A DNA stretch of 64,000 nt from Ustulina deusta (Eukaryota > Ascomycota > Sordariomycetes > Xylariales > Xylariaceae): contig JAJNNX010000007.1 in the NCBI GenBank assembly GCA_023159155.1, positions 62,001-126,000 of the forward strand. The letters run 5' to 3'. Below the pieces are notes generated by a model, which was not told where the DNA came from, made no database searches, and worked only from the letters and a program-made list of their open reading frames with translations. Both the position numbers and the translations under genes were made by a program. Of the stretch, positions 32,995 to 44,800 are shown in pieces (the first letter of the stretch is position 1; every line of letters starts with the position of its first letter).

Positions 32995-35720
32995 ATGTGG
33001 GTACTCGAGAACGAAGGCGAAGCCCTCGGCCGTGAGTTTGTGGTCTCTTTCGGCTTCATTTCATAGCTCGACCTGCTAACCAGCTCCATCTCGCCTCGCA
33101 GACAGGCGGTTATGGCTTCGCCCGGGGAAACGCTATCTTTTCGGCCGTACCGTCGCCGAACGTACGTCCTTGCCGTTACCTTGATCAACGTTCCACAGCT
33201 TTTCTTGCCCGCTGACTGCATTCCAGCTGGCCAGCTTGCGATACAAGGTCCCGGTGCCGAGAGAGTCTCGCGGAAGCATGTGACAATAACCGTCGATCCA
33301 GTTGTCGAGGGCCATGCGGTAGGTCTTTGCATTAAGCCGGTCCACTCTGGTTACGTCACCGCCCCTAACCTCGTTATACTAGGAAGCCGTGGGAAGCCGC
33401 TCCAAGGTCACCGTCGAGGATCTTGGCTCTAAAGGTGGCACCAAAGTGAATGGCCAAAAGTATCGTAGCGAAGCATGCGCTCTATCGCAAGATTCAAACA
33501 TCATCCAGATGGGTTCATTCCCACCCCTCTTCCGGTCCGCCAATCTCATACCCCCGTGTGACCCGGCAATTTTGACTGACAAGACGTGTTATTGCGACTT
33601 CCAGCATCACCTGGGTACCCGTTGTTTTGAGCTTTTCTTTTACGAGCAACCAACTTCGTGCCAACCCCTTCGCCCGCCTACGCCAAAGTCTTGAACAGCT
33701 AGACATTAAGCTACTGTCCAACTACGATGTGCGGCTTACCACCCATGTTGTTTCGAAGAAGCGCAACACGCCGAAAGGGTTGCAGGCTCTAATCAATGGC
33801 AGATATATTGTTAATGACGGTTTTATAGATGCCATAGTCAATGTTGCTTCACCCGAGCCGCCAAATGATGAGGTCGCGGCGAGTCGGCTCGAGCAAGACT
33901 TCGACGCTAATTGGCCCGATCCCTTGCGCTTCCTCCCGGCACCAGGTGAAGAACCCGTCCCTAGACAACCAGAGTTATTTGCGCCCAACCCCGCACGAGC
34001 AGAACTCTTCGACGGCTACACTTTCGTGTTCTATGAAAAGAAACAGTATGACAGTCTGCTCGCGCCCATCACGAACGGCAGGGGCAAAGCCCTCCTAAAC
34101 GTAGTTGTGGCGGGAGAAACACAGATCGATGACTTTGTGCGGTATGTGAAAGGGGTTGCAGGTGAAAAGGGGTTGGGCGAGTTCGAGGATGGTAGCGAGG
34201 GCAAAGGTGTTGTTGTGGTCAAATGGATGCCGAACTCAGAGGAGAACGCAGATTGGTTTGCCGATTTCTTCAGGTCTATATCATTGCGCCTGGACCATCG
34301 CCTCATCGATCAAAAGGAGTTTCTTGATGCGATATTAAGTAATGATGCAAGTGGTCTACGGCGGCCCCTAGAGTTTGAGTCACCACCAGTCAGCTCTCAA
34401 GTAGAGCAACTTCCATCGTCCACGGAGCAGCAGTCGATGGAAGCCGACCCAGTAGAGGAACCAGTTCAACAGCCTCGAGGGCTAGCTTCTCGGAGAAGGG
34501 GACGAGGACCTGTTAAAAGCCGCTTCCAAGGGTTTGCAATTTCTCTTGCCGACGATGACGGTCCTGATGAGCCACCCGCTATGGCCCTGGATACTAGCGA
34601 CACCGCCCAGGCCCATGTCGAGTCTTCCGAGGAAGGCCTCTTCGTGTCGCAAGATACACTAGAATCCAGACCGCAGGATGCCACCCTCGCAGACCAGCCG
34701 TCACAACGATCGTGGCGGAAGCGACCAGCCTCACCACTCCCGGAACCTGAAGACATAATGGACAACTTGGCCCCGACGGCTGCGCAGGTCAAACGCCGTC
34801 GAATCGCCGCAGGCGAGGAGCCAGTCCCACATCGTCAAGCATCAACCCCTCCCATTGATAAGCCGACCATGACACTAAAACAGCCAAAGGTGAAGAAGGC
34901 AATTGATGTCCTCGAATTGGCACGTCAAAATAGAGAAGAGGCGGAGAAACGGGCAAAATTGGAGCAAGAGGAACTCGAAAAGGCGCCAGAAGATTTGGAC
35001 CTGGCCGAGATTCGACATCTGCATATCGTGGAGCCGATGCCGTTACGAGAAGCACCGCAAGTACGCACGCGCGAGCAAGACATCGCCGACGGGCGATGGG
35101 ACCAGGCATGGAACGGGCGAAAGAACTTTAAAAAATTCCGGCAGCGAGGCGCGATGCAAGGACGAACGGTCGAGAAGATCATCGTTGCACTCGAGGAAGT
35201 CAAGTCGAAGGGCTTCGGCATCGGCGATGACTACTGGCTTGAGGGCAGCAGCAGTCAGCAGAGGCGAGACAGACAAGATGATCGATCACAATCACGTAGC
35301 CAGTCGCATAGGCAAGCAACAAACAGCACGACAGAAGAATCTCGAAGGGGACATAGGCATATTGAAAATCTACCGCCAGTAGATAGCAGTGAGGATGATG
35401 GTGTTGGCATGGGAGATGCTAATGCAAAGGATGGCGATGACGATGATGAGAATGACGACGACGTTGTTATCGCGTCAAGCTCGCGCACGCGCACAACAAG
35501 AGCGTCGGCGAACACGACACAATCACAGCCACAGTCACGGCGGGCCACACAGAGCACCACGGATAAAACACAACCGTCCCGCAGGTCGGGTAAGCGGCCA
35601 GCAGTAGCACCACCGGCAAAGGAGAAACCGCCTAAAAGGGCGAGGGGGCTATTGCTCAACGCTAGTGACGATGATAGTGATGATGATCTTCGCTTCCGTT
35701 TCGGTAGGCGGCGAGGATAG
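32995..35720 (+). CDS. NBS1: NBS1/nibrin (Xrs2-type) subunit of the MRN DNA-repair complex
   Basis: Exons 32995-33031, 33102-33161, 33227-33318, 33383-33534 and 33605-35720 give 818 residues. Nuclear adaptor of Mre11-Rad50 that senses double-strand breaks and recruits Tel1/ATM. The FHA domain (residues 1 to about 120) is split over four small exons: MWVLENEGEALG, RLWLRPGKRYLFGRT, GAERVSRKHVTI (phosphopeptide-binding R-x-S-R-K-H) and EDLGSKGGTKVNGQ. BRCT-like regions follow (SLEQLDIKLLSNYDVRLTTH ... LINGRYIVNDGFIDAI; AELFDGYTFVF). The linker is long and disordered. Near residue 617 is the Mre11-binding patch NGRKNFKKFRQRG, and the extreme C-terminus has the acidic block plus LRFRF, the Tel1/ATM-docking motif. 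All motifs appear in the family order, so the call is firm. Confidence 0.93.
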
Positions 35721-36309
35721 AGAGGGCTTCGTCATCTCAAGTCACGAGATCGAGGTAGATATTGCTTCTGGGGCTAAATGCGATCAAAGTAAAATATCCG
35801 AAAGGGTATCATCTATCTCTCTTTGGTCTATATGTTATCGTCTTCTCTAGTGACCCTCTATAGTGCTCGTCGATGGTGGTGATGATGAAATGGATGAGGA
35901 TGCGCGCCAAAAATACACGAATGCCCCCTCATAATAGGCCACTCACGCAACCCAAAGCCATTTCATGTCGCGACCGTCTTTCTCTTCTAAAGAAAAAAAT
36001 CGTAGAAACCGTAGCTCTTGATATTCCGAGCCCTCCCTTTCCGAACGAGTCTGTATGCAATGTTGTACGAATGATGGCCTTTTTTTTTTTTTTTCCTCAT
36101 GCCTTGTACTAGGTAGGTAAACCCAGACCTCGACCTCAAAGTGCGGGTCCCCCACCGTTCTACGTAAAATAAGTTATCGTACCAATCTATGTTTCGCCAA
36201 AAGAGAAGAAGAAAAAAAACCCCCCTGGGACAAACAAACAAACAAACAAACAAACAAACAACCAACCAACCAACCAACCAACGATATAGCTCATCGTCAT
36301 CGTTTCCGG
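35721..36309. other. Convergent intergenic region with simple repeats
   Basis: 3' flanks of NBS1 and the cytochrome b5-domain gene. Holds a T15 run at 36080-36094 and a CAAA/CAAC tetranucleotide tract at 36231-36282. No gene. Confidence 0.65.
36231..36282. repeat. (CAAA)n-(CAAC)n compound microsatellite
   Basis: About seven CAAA units followed by about six CAAC units, just 3' of the cytochrome b5-domain gene and probably in its 3' untranslated region. Confidence 0.9.
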
Positions 36310-37404
36310 TCAATCCATAGCGTCCATGTCGCCGGGACTCTGGGCGTCGGCCTCGTCGACGAGGAGACCGACGAGACAGCTGCTCAGCATGGTCTCGTAG
36401 TTGACCCAGGGGTGGATCTCGCCGAAGAGGGTGGAGCCGTCGCGGGCGGCGGCGCGGAGGAGCTCGGGGCGGCCGCCGGGGTGGAAGGGCAGGTAGGGGG
36501 TCATGTTGTAGACGCGGCCGCCGAGGGCGGTCCAGGCGTCGGTGCCGCGGCGGCCGGTCTGGCGGCGCAGCATGCTCGGGGTCACGCGCAGGTACGGGGC
36601 GCCGGGGCCCAGGCCGCGCAGGTCGGCGGCGGGGTGGCTCGCGAGCCGCGCCCAGTCCAGCGGCGAGTGCCCCGGCTCCAGCGTCACCTTGCGCGACGGC
36701 TTGCTCGGCCGGCTGCTGTGCGTCGGCGGCGGCGCCAGCGTCGACGTGCCGGGTTGCCGGTCGTGGTGCGTCTGGCGGCTCGCGAGCGGCGGCGGCGCGC
36801 GGGCGGGCGGCGCGGCGAGGAGGGAGGAGGAGCTTGCGCTTGACGCGGGCGCGGGCGCGGGCTTGTTTCGTTGCGAGGGACGAGGCGGCGGCGGCGGCAT
36901 GGAAGACATCGCCGGTGGTATTGTCGAGGGCGGCGCCGCGAGCGTCGGTGCGGGTGCTGTTGCCGAACCCACCGGTGCGCGCGCGAGTGCAGCGGCGGAG
37001 GCTGGGGGGCCGACTATTGAGGGCGAGAGCGAGAAGGAGGGGATGGCTGCGTTCGCGCTCGCGCTGCCGTTTGCTGGGGCTGTAGAGGCGGTGGCTTTCG
37101 GGGTGGTCTGGGGCGATGCCGACGGCGAGGGTGCGATCTGGACTGCTGGTGTGGTGGCGGTGGTGGTGGTGGTGGTGGTGGTATCGGCGGGCTTGGTTAT
37201 CGCGATCTCTACCCCGGGCGAGGGCGACGAGGGTGCTTCCGGTGCAGGGTCACGATCGGCCTTCACCTCGGCCGTTCTCGGCGGCGGCTGTTGTATGCTG
37301 GGAGATGGGCGCCACAGGGCACGCAGGGTCTCGATGAGGGGCGGTCTTCGGATGACGATGTATACCACAGAGGCCAAAATGAGTGACCAGCCTAACAGCG
37401 CCAT
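36310..37404 (-). CDS. Membrane-anchored cytochrome b5-domain protein (Irc21-like)
   Basis: Single exon of 364 residues. The N-terminus MALLGWSLILASVVYIVI is a signal anchor. Residues of about 30-245 are Pro/Ala/Ser/Thr-rich low complexity, including a run of about nine Thr coded by GGT-repeat DNA on the other strand. The C-terminal domain (about 250-355) is cytochrome b5-like: VTPSMLRRQTGRRGTDAWTA, NMTPYLPFHPGGRPELLRAA with the first haem His in HPGG, and TLFGEIHPWVNYETMLSSCL with the second haem His in IHPWVN. This pattern is closest to the b5 domains of Irc21 and of b5 reductase 4, whose partners are NAD(P)H reductases. The GC-rich opposite strand has a long frame (36542-37534) with no family features, taken as a shadow. 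Confidence 0.85.
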   Translation of the reverse strand: MALLGWSLILASVVYIVIRRPPLIETLRALWRPSPSIQQPPPRTAEVKADRDPAPEAPSSPSPGVEIAITKPADTTTTTTTTATTPAVQIAPSPSASPQTTPKATASTAPANGSASANAAIPSFSLSPSIVGPPASAAALARAPVGSATAPAPTLAAPPSTIPPAMSSMPPPPPRPSQRNKPAPAPASSASSSSLLAAPPARAPPPLASRQTHHDRQPGTSTLAPPPTHSSRPSKPSRKVTLEPGHSPLDWARLASHPAADLRGLGPGAPYLRVTPSMLRRQTGRRGTDAWTALGGRVYNMTPYLPFHPGGRPELLRAAARDGSTLFGEIHPWVNYETMLSSCLVGLLVDEADAQSPGDMDAMD

Positions 37405-38030
37405 GCCGTGCGTTGTCGACCGTGGCCGGGGTCGCGTTGTGCCGTCTGTACAGGCCTTGGATACGAGGACCGAGAGTGGCAGCGTCTTTGTTGTTGTGGT
37501 TGTTGTTGTGGTTGTTGTCGTTTTGTTTGTTTGAACATAATGAGTGCTTATTCATTGTGGTACAAACCACGGCGCTAGTAGTGGGATGTCTTACTTCCAA
37601 GCTTGGTAAATACCTAGGGACTTTAAGTACCCAGCAGTTCGTGGGGCTGCTCCAGTGCCGCGACCTAACTGAACCTCCCTATCTGCTCCCGTCTTTCAAA
37701 TACCAACCCCTGTTTATAAATACAAATTCAATTTGAATCAATCATTGGCCGCTGTTTAGTTATTTCATCGCATGTTTGGGTGAGTAGAGTATATGTAATG
37801 TTCACAACCTTTCGAGGTTGCTGGGGTGAAGTGTATGTTGACCAACCGAATGTTGTTAGATTATATCGAAGAAAATATCCAAGTTTGCCTATGTCTCCAA
37901 CTATATATCTCTCATGCCTCCTATCCTGGGGAATTTATATCTTCTACTCCAAAAGACAACTTATCCAGTGCATCGACAAGTTACTAGACAAAAGCAAGCA
38001 GCTTCTTCCTTCCATCATCCCGGAGACGTC
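37405..38030. other. Intergenic, nothing recognised
   Basis: Upstream of the cytochrome b5-domain gene, with a GTT-rich tract at 37488-37531 in its leader, and downstream of the helicase stop. No supported gene. Confidence 0.6.
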
Positions 38031-41000
38031 TCATAACAGGCCACATAAACGCTACATCGGTTAGTTGTTATTGCGATAGTTGTCAGGTTGCGAGGCGAAG
38101 GTTGTCCTACCTCGAGTTGTTCGGCATTTCCGGTCTGAGAGTCTAGCAACAGACCAGCCAGGTCCTCTTTCTTCTTCTGTAGCTCCATCACGCGCTAACA
38201 ATACATCAGCAGTGCTCGATGTGACGAGTTTCGGGGGTATTATCTAACTACCTCTTCAAATGTGTCCCGGATGTAAAATCGAACTGTTGTTACTTCCTTC
38301 TTCTGCCCTAGTCTATGTACTCGAGCAAGTGCCTGCTCTTCCATCGTCGGGTTCCTAAGGTCGATATCAGTTTGCAAATCTATACTTCATCACACCCGAT
38401 CAGCTCACCAGTGCGGCTCCATGAGATAGGCTCTAGTCGCTTCCGTCAGAGTAAGACTAAGGGCCGTGTTAGTTCCATGAACATGACAATCAACAAGTGG
38501 CATCTCTCGGCACACTTACCCAACAGCACCACACGTGAGCGTCAGCAGCAACACCTTAACCGCCGGATCCTTCCGAAATCTGTCAATGATTCCTTTTCTT
38601 TCCTTCTGGGGTACCTTGCCATCGAAGCGGAGATGCTTGATACGTGCTTTCTCGAGGCCCTGTTCAACCACATCAAGCGTCGTCCTCCACGTCGAGAAGA
38701 CAACGCTACCCAGCGTGTCACGTCAGCCAGCTTGCTTCCGGTATTGAGCAGTAGAATTCTTTAAACACTGACCTCTTGACGTCTCCTGGCTGGCAGCTTA
38801 ATTCTTTCACCAAGGCAGTAACTTTAGAAGGTAACCCAGCGCATGGTGACATGCTCTCGTGGGAAATATTAGCTTGGATGGCGTCTTCTTCGAACGTGTA
38901 TTGGTTTAGTGATACTGTCGCGATTGGGTGAGGTGGGCAATGCCCGCATGAGATATTTTTCGAGCTTCGCTGTGGCAGCTGTGTGCAATCCGAGCAGAAA
39001 AACTGAAGGCACCGCGAGAAAAGCGGCTTCGATGTGGCTCCGGCATCCTCGAGCAGAGTTTCTGTCAAGTACGTAGATACGCCACACATCCCGCACGTGA
39101 GAGTCGCTGCTTGACATTGGAAGTTGAAGGTCTGTTGCGCTATCCTTTCCCAGTCAGTCATCTGGGGGGAACTATAGTCGTAGGTAGAGGTAGTGATGTG
39201 TTCATGCCGAGAGGAAAAGTGAAGCCCCAGATTACAAATAAGCCGCATCATATTGATTTGCTGGATAACATTTACGAACCGAGGAGAGACCCGGTTAACT
39301 CCCCCATACGCTGCTTCCATCATGGCCGCGATCGTCTGTGTCCTGGTATCGTCATATAACACCCTCTCAGCAGGGGTAAAATTGACGGGGTAACGGAGAT
39401 CGATGCGCGAGGGGAGATTAATCGTCGCTTTTGGACGTCGAAGGATAAGGCACCGGGACAGCGTTTTCAGGCGCTTAACAGCTTCTTCTGCTTGCTTTGA
39501 TTTCCACAAGTGGCTTATTTCGGCGTCGAATCGCTTTATGTCGTCATAAGGGGACACTCGAAGAAACTTCAACAGGGCAGCTAGGTCGGACAGTCTGTTT
39601 TGAATTGGGGTGCCCGTTACCGCCCAACGGACGTCAGAGGGGAGGTCACATATAGCCTTTGCCATTCGAGATCCTGTGTTGCGAATGAAATGCGCTACAA
39701 TTCGACAAGTAGGTTAGCAAATCAACAGTGTTTGTTATGAATGTAATCCTACCTTCGTCCAGAACTATCCGCTTCCAATTCGTAGAGAATAAGATGGATT
39801 GATCTGACTTGCTTCCACTCCTCCACTCAGCAGAAACAGTATGATAAGTTGTCAAAACTATGTTCACACTCTGTGTCTCAAGAGAGTCCATCAGCCGAGA
39901 CTTGCCATGATGCCGACGCCATGTCAATTGGCCGTCTATTACATGTCTAGATTAAACGTCAGTAACACAATTTACTGAGAGAAAAAAAGAATACAGGGCA
40001 CGGACTGCGACAGTTGCTCTTCCCACGTGTCAATTACTGCAAAAAGATTAGCATATTTTAACCATCTATGCAGTGCTGCTGGTTAGTTCTAAACGTACGT
40101 GGGGGTGGTACCACGATGAGGGTCGTGTTGTTGGCTTCATCTTCAAAAATTTCACGCTCGTCAAAACCAAGCCCTTGGAGATCTGTGGCCACCAAGGCAA
40201 TCATGGTTAGTGTTTTGCCTAAGCCCATAGGGTCTGCAATTATCCCGCCGAGAAATTGAGGAGGCTCTTTATATTGATGAGAGCCGGATATCAGGTTAAT
40301 GAAACTAAATAGTATTAGGGTATTCAGACGAAGGATACAGATGCGTGTGAGGGGAGGTTGGAGCTTACAAGCAGCCTTGTGACCCCCGCGCTCGGGTCCA
40401 GATATCTCTACTCGACTCAAAATCCCATCCTCTCTCACGTCGCGAGATAAAAGTTAGCGCCTGCTTTTGATGCCTGCAGAAGGTTAGAAAGGGCACAAAA
40501 GCATTCCAACGTCACTCTTACCTCTCGAGCGATGTTCTGATAGCTTCGGGTTGTGGCGCTTCAGGGAGCTCTTCGTTAGTGTTGAGGATCGCCAAAAGCT
40601 CAAAGCGCTCTGGCATGAGCTCCGGTGCACCTAGCTCTGTGGCATTTACCATACTACTTATCTCTGAAGTCATTGGTAACGACACAAAGTCGGTCGATGA
40701 GAGGCGGTGTGGGTTGCAGTACTTCACCTCCCGGTCACAGTGGCGCGGGTCTTGTAGGTAAATATCGTAACTCTGGAAGAAGACTCCAAGCTCCTCCGAG
40801 AGACTCAATGGCCCATAGAGAACAATACTGAGTGAGCAAAGAATTATTCGAGACGTACTTCGATTTCTCTTCGGCCTTTCTCTGTCCACGTCATCTAAAG
40901 TGCAGTGAACTTGAAGTTGGACCGCCGGCTCATCCAAAATGGCCTGTAACATTTGTCTATGCTGGATTGATATGCTCCCTCTCGAATATCTTCCGGCTTT

Positions 41001-41282
41001 CAGAGTAAAACTGCTGCAGGTATCTAATTGCGCAGGGATAGATAATAGGCTGGGCTCTTGTTCAGAAGGGAGAGGCCCAGGAGTGAATTCGCATTCACCG
41101 GTAACCCCAGAGAACTTTTATACTCGCACATTAATTATTTGCGTATGGGCAATGACTGGCAAACTCACCGAACCGAAACATACGGGTTCATCACCGGGAC
41201 TGCTGATGTTTAGGTGCTGTGATGTATACCCAGCATTGTTGACAGCGGCCCACTGAGGGATAGTCTGACTCCATGGGTCCAT
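38031..41282 (-). CDS. SNF2-family helicase with RING finger (SMARCA3/HLTF-Rad5-like)
   Basis: Twelve exons: 38031-38051, 38111-38194, 38252-38354, 38409-38456, 38520-38705, 38773-39694, 39753-39935, 39995-40036, 40099-40304, 40369-40473, 40522-41114 and 41184-41282. Together they encode 863 residues. ATP-driven DNA translocase, nuclear, likely in damage tolerance or chromatin work. Motifs in order: HQKQALTFISRRERGW, GGIIADPMGLGKT (motif I, near 290), DTWEEQL, NWKRIVLDEAH (motif II, split by an intron), TGTPIQNRLSDL (motif III), a RING-like zinc site near 615-665 (CGMCG ... FFCSDC ... CGHC), VVFSTWRTTLDVV, DGKVPQKERKGIIDRF, LTEATRAYLMEPHWNP and RVHRLGQKKEVTTVRFYIRD (motif VI). No HIRAN domain is evident, so it is not Rad5 proper. 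The terminal exon codes only six residues plus stop. It is divergent from the NLR gene at 41805. Confidence 0.9.
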
Positions 41283-41804
41283 GGCTGTTGGTTGTCTATG
41301 GATATACGGAGCACAGTCGTAGATGCTAATGAATAGAGAGGGTGAAAGAGAAAGAAGAAGAAACAGCTAGTCGCTCAGGATGTGCCTTGAGAAGGGATGC
41401 GGACGATACCTTGGACTCCAACAGACAGATGGCGGGTGAGGCAAAGTACCAGTATCGGTAGGGAGATATTCAATTCCGGGCCTTTTATGAAAGATGCAGT
41501 GCCCCTCATTTGCATTCGTAGATGTAGAGCTCCAGCCTCATCAATATTCAATTGGGTGGGGGCCGGCAACACAGCCTCGACGAGTCACATAATAAAGTAG
41601 GTAGGTGCATACACTCAGCCACGCCTGAAAGACGGCTCTTCTTCTTAGATGCCCTTTCCTCAAAATTCTACCTTCTACTTGCAAGTACCTACCTGTAGGT
41701 CGTACCGCCGCCGGCAGCTTCTCTACCAGGTACCTAGTTCCGCCATCTCAATCGCTACTATTGTTTATAGTCGATACCAGTCCTAAGGTTATACCCCGCG
41801 GACA
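41283..41804. promoter_or_regulatory. Divergent promoter region between SNF2 helicase and NACHT gene
   Basis: The 522 bases between the two start codons must hold both promoters. CT/GA-rich tracts at 41337-41362 and ACCTAC repeats near 41598-41740 are seen. No defined operator could be read. Confidence 0.6.
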
Positions 41805-44800
41805 ATGCCTTTGCGACAAAGGGATCCGGGCACTGCCATAGCCCAGCGCACGATCAAGACTGCATTCGAGGCGCTGGAAAAATCTGTGTCGCCATCTGAC
41901 TCGGCCGACTTCGAGAGCATCACATTGGACGCGGTGCGGAAGACAGCCCTGGACATAGAAAACCAGCTAGCAGCACGGCAATCCTTACGCAATATGCGTC
42001 GTCTTTCACCTCTGTTTTCAGGCCTACGCTATTATTCGAAGGCAATTGAAACTCTTTGCAACGGGACTCCCTACTTGCCGTGGTTATGGGCTCCCATTTC
42101 AGTCATATTGAAGGTAGATTTAGGCGATTAGCCCTGAGTCGGATCCATCCACCCCGCTACACTATGTCGAGCTTGATAGAGAACTCGGCTAACGGGCTGT
42201 GTTAGATATCCTCAGATTACGTCGAAGCGTTTGAGCAAATCGTCAAGGCTTATTCTCGCATTGGAGAGTCTCTCACTAGGTTTGAAGCCTTACGAGAGTC
42301 CTTTCACCAAAACACTGCATTTCAGCAAACGCTTGCAATTTTCTACGCGGATATACTTGAATTCCATAAGCAGGCATACAAGTCTGTTCGGCGAAGCTGT
42401 ATGTTCCTAGACTAGTTCGTCTCTTCCGCGGCTCATTGACATGTCCTTACTAGCATGGAAACTATTCTTCCTGACATCTTGGGGCCGTTTCCAAGGCCGG
42501 TTCGATAATATATTAGACGATCTCAAACGCCACGAAGATCAGCTGGACAGAGAAGCCAACGCATACAACATTATCGAAGCCAAGAAGTTGAGAGAGAGTC
42601 TTCAGGAGTGGCGACAGGAAAGCCTTGCCAAAGCCAGTCGGGACGAGGAGGAGCAGCATACCCGTCAACTTCAAGCTATCTGTAGTTGGCTGAGAGTCAA
42701 CGACACTGACCAACCCGTTATACTCGATCAGATCTCGAGCGAGGCATCCAGGCATCCTGGCACTTGTTCATGGATCCTCGCTCAACCTACCATTGCATGC
42801 TGGCTGAGCAATCAGAGCAACAACCCATTCGTTTGGCTACAAGGAAATCCCGGTTGTGGTAAGAGCGTGATTGCTAGTCAAATCGTTAATTTTCTCGGCA
42901 CAAAAGGCGCGACTATAATCCACTATTTTTGCACATCGTCATACGCCTCATCAACGCAGTACGACGAGGTTCTGAAATCACTCCTGTTCCAAATGATTCG
43001 AAACAGCGGTCAAATGGCCGCTTATGTCTATGGGCAATACGCTGGGAAGAAAACAGCTAGCATCGTGGCGCTTGAACAGCTCTTTCGAATAGCGACCGAG
43101 GCACTGTGTGAAGATCACGGTCACGGTCACGGTCGAACTATGCACGTCGTGGTCGATGGGCTTGATGATCTGGACATTGAAAAACAAAAGCAATTCCTTA
43201 AACTCCTGAATCGCACCTCTCAGGATGCCCTACGCCGTCCTATGGGCGCATCCTGCAAGATTCTGGTCGCGTCCCGTAGAACACATGTTATCAGGGCGTA
43301 TCTCAGCAAAAAGACCATCGTCTCGTTGAGTGACGAGAAGGGCAGGTTGACGGAGGCGATCTCCAGATACGCCGAGCAGAGACTAAAGGCACAGTGTCAT
43401 AGATTTGCTGAGCTGTCTCTTCAGGACTCGGAATTAGTAGACGTCGCGCGCCAAGTTGCTCATAAGGCGGATGGTAAGAATACGAAAAGCTGTCTCATGG
43501 CCAAATAACTTGCTAACCTCGAAAGGAATGTTCCTTTGGGCTCGATTGGTTCTCGATTATTTGACACACAACATGTTCTACAGCAGTCAAGAGATACGAG
43601 AGGCCGTGGACACGTTACCGCGCAAGTTAGCTGAATTGTGAGAGCTTCGAGCGATACTAGGAACCTTTCCATGCTGACTAACATCCTTTGCAAAGCTACG
43701 AGAGAGTCTTGACTCAAATAATCGCAAAATTTGACGCTCGTTCTATTGACAGACTACGCACTATATTCGGCTGGATTGCCTTTGGAAAGCGCCCACTTCG
43801 ACGAGCCGAGTTTCGTTCAGCGCTCTCCTACTGTGCTGGCACGATACCAGTGCAGAGTTTAGTCCCCTCTCATCTTTTCGATATGTGCGCACCTCTCGTG
43901 GAAGAATACCCGTAAGTATTTCTCGGAGTCATTTTCATCCTGTTCTGGTCGTTTTAGAAGCACGACGAATCCTGTTTGAAGCTAAAAATATGTCTTAAGA
44001 CAGTTTCCCCTTCTCTGAAAGCATCTATAGAACGCGCTAAAAGTAGTATTACTGATTTGGATTGTTGCAGTGATTCGAGTCTATGGTTCATCCATGTATC
44101 CGTTAAGGAGTAAGTTACATGCCTCACATCCCGTCCAACAAGTGAATGAATAGTTCCTAGGTATCTCCAGACCCCCGGGAGTGTGATCATGATAAACCAA
44201 GATTGTGCGTATCTTGAACACGCCATCGCCACCACCTCTTGTCTTTCGTCTGGTCTAGACGTATTTCGTCCTGATTACCCCTCGAATGAGCGAGCTATAC
44301 GTATGCTTAAAGGATTACACGGATTCCACGTCTTCGCCTACGAACATTGGATCGACTGTGTTATCCACGCCTTATCGCCGAGCGATACAGGAGATGGGAC
44401 ATCACAATTACTAACAATTTTGTTTCAACTCTCTCAAAAGATAGCAGCATCAAGTGATTCACTCCTGATACAGAATGAGAGCATCGCAACTTCAGAACCA
44501 AGGCTTGACATACTGCGGCCGTTCCCACCGTTGTATAAGACCGCCAAGGGGGTTATGCTTGCTCGGAATCAGAAGAAGGTTAACCGTGTAAAGAAAGATG
44601 ATAGTGAGTGTTCCGCCCTGTGCTATACCTGTATACCTATCTGACTCCAAATTTGAAGATGTCTTACGTAGAATTACGGAGATACGAGATGTTCTGGACA
44701 ACTACCAAATTACACTTAGGGAGTGCCTCTCTCTTCGTGAGTTCCTGGGTCTCTCTGCCGAAGAGCTCGCCTAGTTTCAGCGAGACTACCGTGGAGCAGC

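Noticed and set aside
36542..37534. 330-codon plus-strand frame opposite the cytochrome b5-domain gene
   Set aside because: GC-rich antisense shadow with Gly/Val/Ala runs. The minus strand carries HPGG and the second haem histidine.
40820..40860. Possible short intron (GTACGT...CTCAG) in the helicase second exon
   Set aside because: Only about 31 bases long. The frame is open and family-like without it, and the total length is a multiple of three.
44736..44774. A 38-base intron (GTGAGT...CCTAG) that would remove the TAG of the NACHT gene
   Set aside because: Too short for fungal splicing, would delete the conserved EFLGLSAEEL segment and would shift the frame.
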